Assembly: GCA_023414355.1 (NCBI GenBank)
Contig: JAEZOB010000003.1
Location: forward strand, 1-64,000
Reading direction: 5' to 3'
DNA: 64,000 nucleotides
From: Bacillota bacterium
Lineage (GTDB): Bacteria; Bacillota; Clostridia; Lachnospirales; Lachnospiraceae
The notes beneath the pieces are model-generated. The model did no database searches and was not told the DNA's origin. It saw nothing but the letters and a program-made list of their open reading frames with translations. A program made the translations under genes and the position numbers. The first letter of the stretch is position 1, and every line of letters begins with the position of its first letter. Below are positions 61,055 through 64,000 of the stretch, one piece after another.

Positions 61055-61963
61055 ATGCACGCATGGGAACAAATTCAGATCACAATAGATTATATTGAGG
61101 ATCATATTGCCGAAGAAATCAATATTGATGAATTGGCAAAGAAAGCTGCATTATCACAATTCTATTATCAAAGGTTATTTACAAGGTTGGTGAAAAAACC
61201 GGTGAACGAATATATTAAGCTTCGCCGGTTGGCCAGAGCTTCTGAAGCCTTGCATGACAAAAACAGAAAAATTATTGACATTGCTTTTGACTACGGTTTT
61301 TCATCCCACGAGGTGTTTTCCAGAGCATTTAAAAGTGCGTTCGGAATGACACCGGAGAATTATCGGAGCAATCCGCTCCGGCTGAATCATTTTGTTAAGC
61401 CTCAGCTAATGTTAAATTATACCTTGGTAGATGAGAATGTACCTTTGGTAACAGAGGGAATTGTGATTGAGATCAGCAGATGTAAGCTGGAGGCTCCGCA
61501 ATACTTTCTCGGTCATACGGTGGAAGAGCCCATCCATCAGATGCCGGGCGGAGGGGAGACAGGGATTGATACGTTAGGTATCTTATGGGACAGATTTCAC
61601 GAGGAAAAGGCGGATCTTTTACTGCTCAAAGAAGACGGTGACGAGCTGGGAGTTACCCATATGGGGACAAAGGAAGGGTATTATCGTTATTTCGCAGGAG
61701 GCGAAGCAGTGACAGAGAAGACTGCACAAGGATTGGACAGCTGGATATTGGAGAGTGGGGAATATATTGTCTGCACCTTTGAGGCAGAGAATTTTGAAAA
61801 TCTTGTCATGGATGCGATCTATAAAGCTCAAAATTATCTTTTTACTACCTGGCTACCCAATCATAAGCTGACCTCCAAACCATTTTCAGTGGAACGTTAT
61901 GCAAGCCATGGACCCGATACAACAAGGATGGAGATCTGGGTTATGCCGCTGTCGGTTAGCTAA
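61055..61963 (+). CDS. AraC family regulator with GyrI-like effector domain
   Basis: A 302-residue Rob/SoxS-type regulator. The N-terminal double HTH (about 5-105) has INIDELAKKAALSQFYYQRLFTRLVKKPVNEYIKLRRLARASEAL and IIDIAFDYGFSSHEVFSRAFKSAFGMTPENYR. Residues about 135-295 are a GyrI-like effector-binding domain. Start 61055 has AGGAGG at 8 bases; an ATG at 61022 is the alternative. Its end overlaps the convergent AraC gene by 4 bases. It may respond to small hydrophobic compounds. Confidence 0.88.
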   Translation: MHAWEQIQITIDYIEDHIAEEINIDELAKKAALSQFYYQRLFTRLVKKPVNEYIKLRRLARASEALHDKNRKIIDIAFDYGFSSHEVFSRAFKSAFGMTPENYRSNPLRLNHFVKPQLMLNYTLVDENVPLVTEGIVIEISRCKLEAPQYFLGHTVEEPIHQMPGGGETGIDTLGILWDRFHEEKADLLLLKEDGDELGVTHMGTKEGYYRYFAGGEAVTEKTAQGLDSWILESGEYIVCTFEAENFENLVMDAIYKAQNYLFTTWLPNHKLTSKPFSVERYASHGPDTTRMEIWVMPLSVS

Positions 61964-62859
61964 AGCAGCCTGCGGTATTCCGAAGGAGTGGTACCGGTGT
62001 AGCGTTTAAACATTTTCGAGAAGTAGCTTGGACTGGGAAAGCCGCAGCGGACGCAGATCTCGGTAATACTTAAGCCGGTGTCGGTCAGAAGCTGTGCCGA
62101 AGTGGAAATACGGTATTTGATCAGATACTGCATCGGTGAGACGCCGAGAAATTCATGAAAGGAACGCAGGCATTCGCGGGTACTGACATTCACACTGTCT
62201 GCAATATGCTTTAGTTCTAACGTTTCAGGGTAATGCTGATGAATATAATTCAGCATTACCTTGATTCTATTTGTCTCGGGTTGACCTTCCGATGTCTGAT
62301 CGGAGAGAAACTTTCTGTTATCTTTCACAATTTGCATACATGCATCAGTCAATATGCTTCGAACCATGAATTCATAACCGTAGTCCTCGGTCTGGGTGAG
62401 GTCATAAGCTTTTTCGATCGCTTCTAAAACCATTCTCTGCCATTCTATGCCCGGCTTAAGGGTACAACACGGTAATTCTTCGCAGGAGGTGAGAGGGAGA
62501 ATATATTTCTGCATAAAGATATTGTCCATGGAGCCGGTGAGCAGACTAGGATGGAATACGAAGGAATGCAGGATACAATGATCTGTACTTGTTCCATGCC
62601 CCGAGTGAAGCACATTGGAATTGATGAAAATACCTTCTCCTGCCTTCAGGATATAATTAGTTTGTCCAATCGTAATCCGAGCCTCCCCTTGATGAATTAG
62701 AATCAGTTCCAGCTCCTCATGCCAATGCCAGGCAACATTCCAGTTGGCACTGTTATCAATATAAGTATCATAGCAGCCGCAGGGAAACATCGGCGTTCCA
62801 TGTGGATTAAGCTCTTGCATCTTATCATTTACAACGATAGAGCAGGGTAGTATTGCCAT
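61960..62859 (-). CDS. AraC family regulator with cupin sensor domain
   Basis: A 299-residue regulator. The N-terminal cupin (about 30-110) has WHWHEELELILIHQGEARITIGQTNYILKAGEGIFINSNVLH. The C-terminal double HTH (about 195-298) has LELKHIADSVNVSTRECLRSFHEFLGVSPMQYLIKYRISTSAQLL and ITEICVRCGFPSPSYFSKMFKRYTGTTPSEYR. AAGGAAG precedes the ATG. It is divergent from the MFS gene at 63019 and probably controls it; the family commonly senses sugars. Confidence 0.9.
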   Translation of the reverse strand: MAILPCSIVVNDKMQELNPHGTPMFPCGCYDTYIDNSANWNVAWHWHEELELILIHQGEARITIGQTNYILKAGEGIFINSNVLHSGHGTSTDHCILHSFVFHPSLLTGSMDNIFMQKYILPLTSCEELPCCTLKPGIEWQRMVLEAIEKAYDLTQTEDYGYEFMVRSILTDACMQIVKDNRKFLSDQTSEGQPETNRIKVMLNYIHQHYPETLELKHIADSVNVSTRECLRSFHEFLGVSPMQYLIKYRISTSAQLLTDTGLSITEICVRCGFPSPSYFSKMFKRYTGTTPSEYRRLL

Positions 62860-63018
62860 ATAATCACTTCCTTTTGACTTTAATCTACTATATGTCTCTT
62901 TTGTTATATTATATGACTTTTTTGTTATTGATGTAAAGTGTTTTTGGCTGTATTATTATATTAAGTTAAGTGAATTGGGATTACATAATTTAAATAATAT
63001 TCTAAAGAGAGGTGTCTT

Positions 63019-64000
63019 ATGTTTACAATATTACTAGTTATTATCTACATTGCGTTCATCAGTCTTGGTCTTCCAGACGCAATGCTTGGTTCGGTATGGC
63101 CTGTCATGCACGGAGAGTTGAACGTGCCTGTGTCCTTTGCGGGGATCGTATCAATGATAATTGCAGGTGGAACGATCATTTCAAGCCTGTTCAGCCATAA
63201 AGTAATTCATAAACTGGGTACCGGAAAAGTAACAGCGATCAGCGTTGCTATGACTGCGGTTGCTTTGTTTGGCTTTTCAATATCGAATTCTTTTCTGATG
63301 ATCTGTCTTTGGTCAATACCTATGGGTCTTGGAGCCGGAAGTGTGGATGCAGCTCTGAATAACTTTGTAGCACTTCACTATAAGTCCAGACATATGAGCT
63401 GGTTGCATTGCTTCTGGGGAGTCGGAGCAACGCTGGGTCCCTATATCATGGGTTATTTTTTAAGTGGAGGTCAGACCTGGAATACCGGTTACCGAACCAT
63501 ATCCTTGCTACAAATTGCACTAACCGCTATTTTGATCTTCTCGCTACCGTTATGGCGAAAAGCAACAACAGCACCCGAAGGAGAGGAGCATAAGCATAAA
63601 AGTCTGCCGATGAAGGAGTTGGTTAGGTTGCCCGGTGCAATGCCTACTTTGACAGCCTTCTTCTGCTATTGTGCATTGGAAACCACCACTGGTCTTTGGG
63701 CTGCCAGCTATATGGTGCTGAATCGTGGAATGTCAGTGGAGACAGCAGCAAAATGGGCATCCTTGTATTATCTTGGTATTACTGCCGGTAGATTCCTCAG
63801 TGGCTTTATTACCTTCAAGCTGAACGATAAGTCAATGATCCGCCTGGGACAGGGACTTACGGTAATTGGAATATTGATGCTGCTCCTTCCTTTTGGGAAT
63901 CTGATTATGTGTATTGGTTTTATCATAATCGGATTAGGATGTGCACCAATCTATCCCTGCGTCATACATCAGACCCCGATTAAATTCGGTGCTGACGTAT
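63019..64000 (+). CDS. MFS transporter, cut by the window end
   Basis: An open frame of 327 codons from ATG (AGAGAGG upstream) to the last base with no stop. Helix one is FTILLVIIYIAFISLGLPDAMLGS, then about nine more helices follow. The first half has GAGSVDAALNNFVALHY, SWLHCFWGVGATLGPYIMGY; the second half begins at MPTLTAFFCYCALETTTGLWAASY. It resembles the sugar/uncharacterised MFS group with GLPD in helix one. Divergent from the cupin AraC regulator. Substrate unknown. Confidence 0.88.
   Translation, partial: MFTILLVIIYIAFISLGLPDAMLGSVWPVMHGELNVPVSFAGIVSMIIAGGTIISSLFSHKVIHKLGTGKVTAISVAMTAVALFGFSISNSFLMICLWSIPMGLGAGSVDAALNNFVALHYKSRHMSWLHCFWGVGATLGPYIMGYFLSGGQTWNTGYRTISLLQIALTAILIFSLPLWRKATTAPEGEEHKHKSLPMKELVRLPGAMPTLTAFFCYCALETTTGLWAASYMVLNRGMSVETAAKWASLYYLGITAGRFLSGFITFKLNDKSMIRLGQGLTVIGILMLLLPFGNLIMCIGFIIIGLGCAPIYPCVIHQTPIKFGADV

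Overview
The window looks like chromosome of a low-GC, Gram-positive, anaerobic Clostridia member, probably Lachnospiraceae. The reasons are AT-rich intergenic DNA, strong AGGAGG-type ribosome binding sites, TTGACA/TATAAT promoters, a T-box leader, an ECF transporter, LytTR/DUF3021 regulation, and plant-sugar genes (GH43, GH4, ChvE-type transporter, phosphoketolase). The assignment is inferred from gene content only. No tRNA, rRNA or CRISPR array was seen, and no intact mobile element; only the 3' tail of a group II intron enters at the left edge.

Layout. 1-123: group II intron 3' end. 316-3998: small hypothetical protein, then a BcrA-type ABC exporter with a LytTR regulator and a DUF3021 membrane protein. 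4088-8127: DUF3788 protein, nucleoside hydrolase, and a TetR / alpha-beta hydrolase / amidohydrolase cluster with a clear operator. 8309-9995 (minus): a small protein with a LecB-like calcium motif and a DUF6765-like protein. 10305-19462: hybrid histidine kinase, response regulator, four-gene ECF transporter, family 2A encapsulin shell protein and SufS-type cysteine desulfurase, all in one direction with no evident terminator. 19586-36628: MerR regulator with a 20-bp-spacer divergent promoter, hydrolases, C45 peptidase, Gfo/Idh oxidoreductase, GH43, MFS pump, MBL and VOC proteins, a doubly frameshifted endonuclease IV, metallophosphoesterase, DEAD-box helicase with a repeat tail, TudS-related desulfidase and small stress-type proteins. 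36825-39224: phosphoketolase. 41365-45034: LacI regulator with a multi-hairpin leader, GH4 glycosidase and BadF-type kinase. 45108-46780: alanine-type T-box and alaA. 46977-53685: orphan sugar ABC ATPase, DeoR regulator, and a divergent ChvE-type sugar ABC operon. 53770-64000: nitroreductase, lipoprotein/two-component operon, DUF2812/PadR pair, trmO, alpha-beta hydrolase, a 57-residue ORF, two convergent AraC regulators and a truncated MFS gene.

How the genes fit together. The most striking unit is 14079-19462, where an ECF importer is directly followed by, and probably co-transcribed with, an encapsulin nanocompartment shell and its expected cargo enzyme. This suggests uptake of an unknown small molecule coupled to encapsulated sulfur mobilisation. 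The desulfurase lacks the long disordered N-terminal cargo-loading region known for this family. Sugar catabolism is the other theme: a ChvE-type importer under a probable DeoR operator, phosphoketolase for pentose phosphates, GH43 for xylan or arabinan fragments, and a LacI/GH4/kinase unit. Several regulator-operator pairs (TetR, MerR, PadR, DeoR) can be read directly from the DNA.
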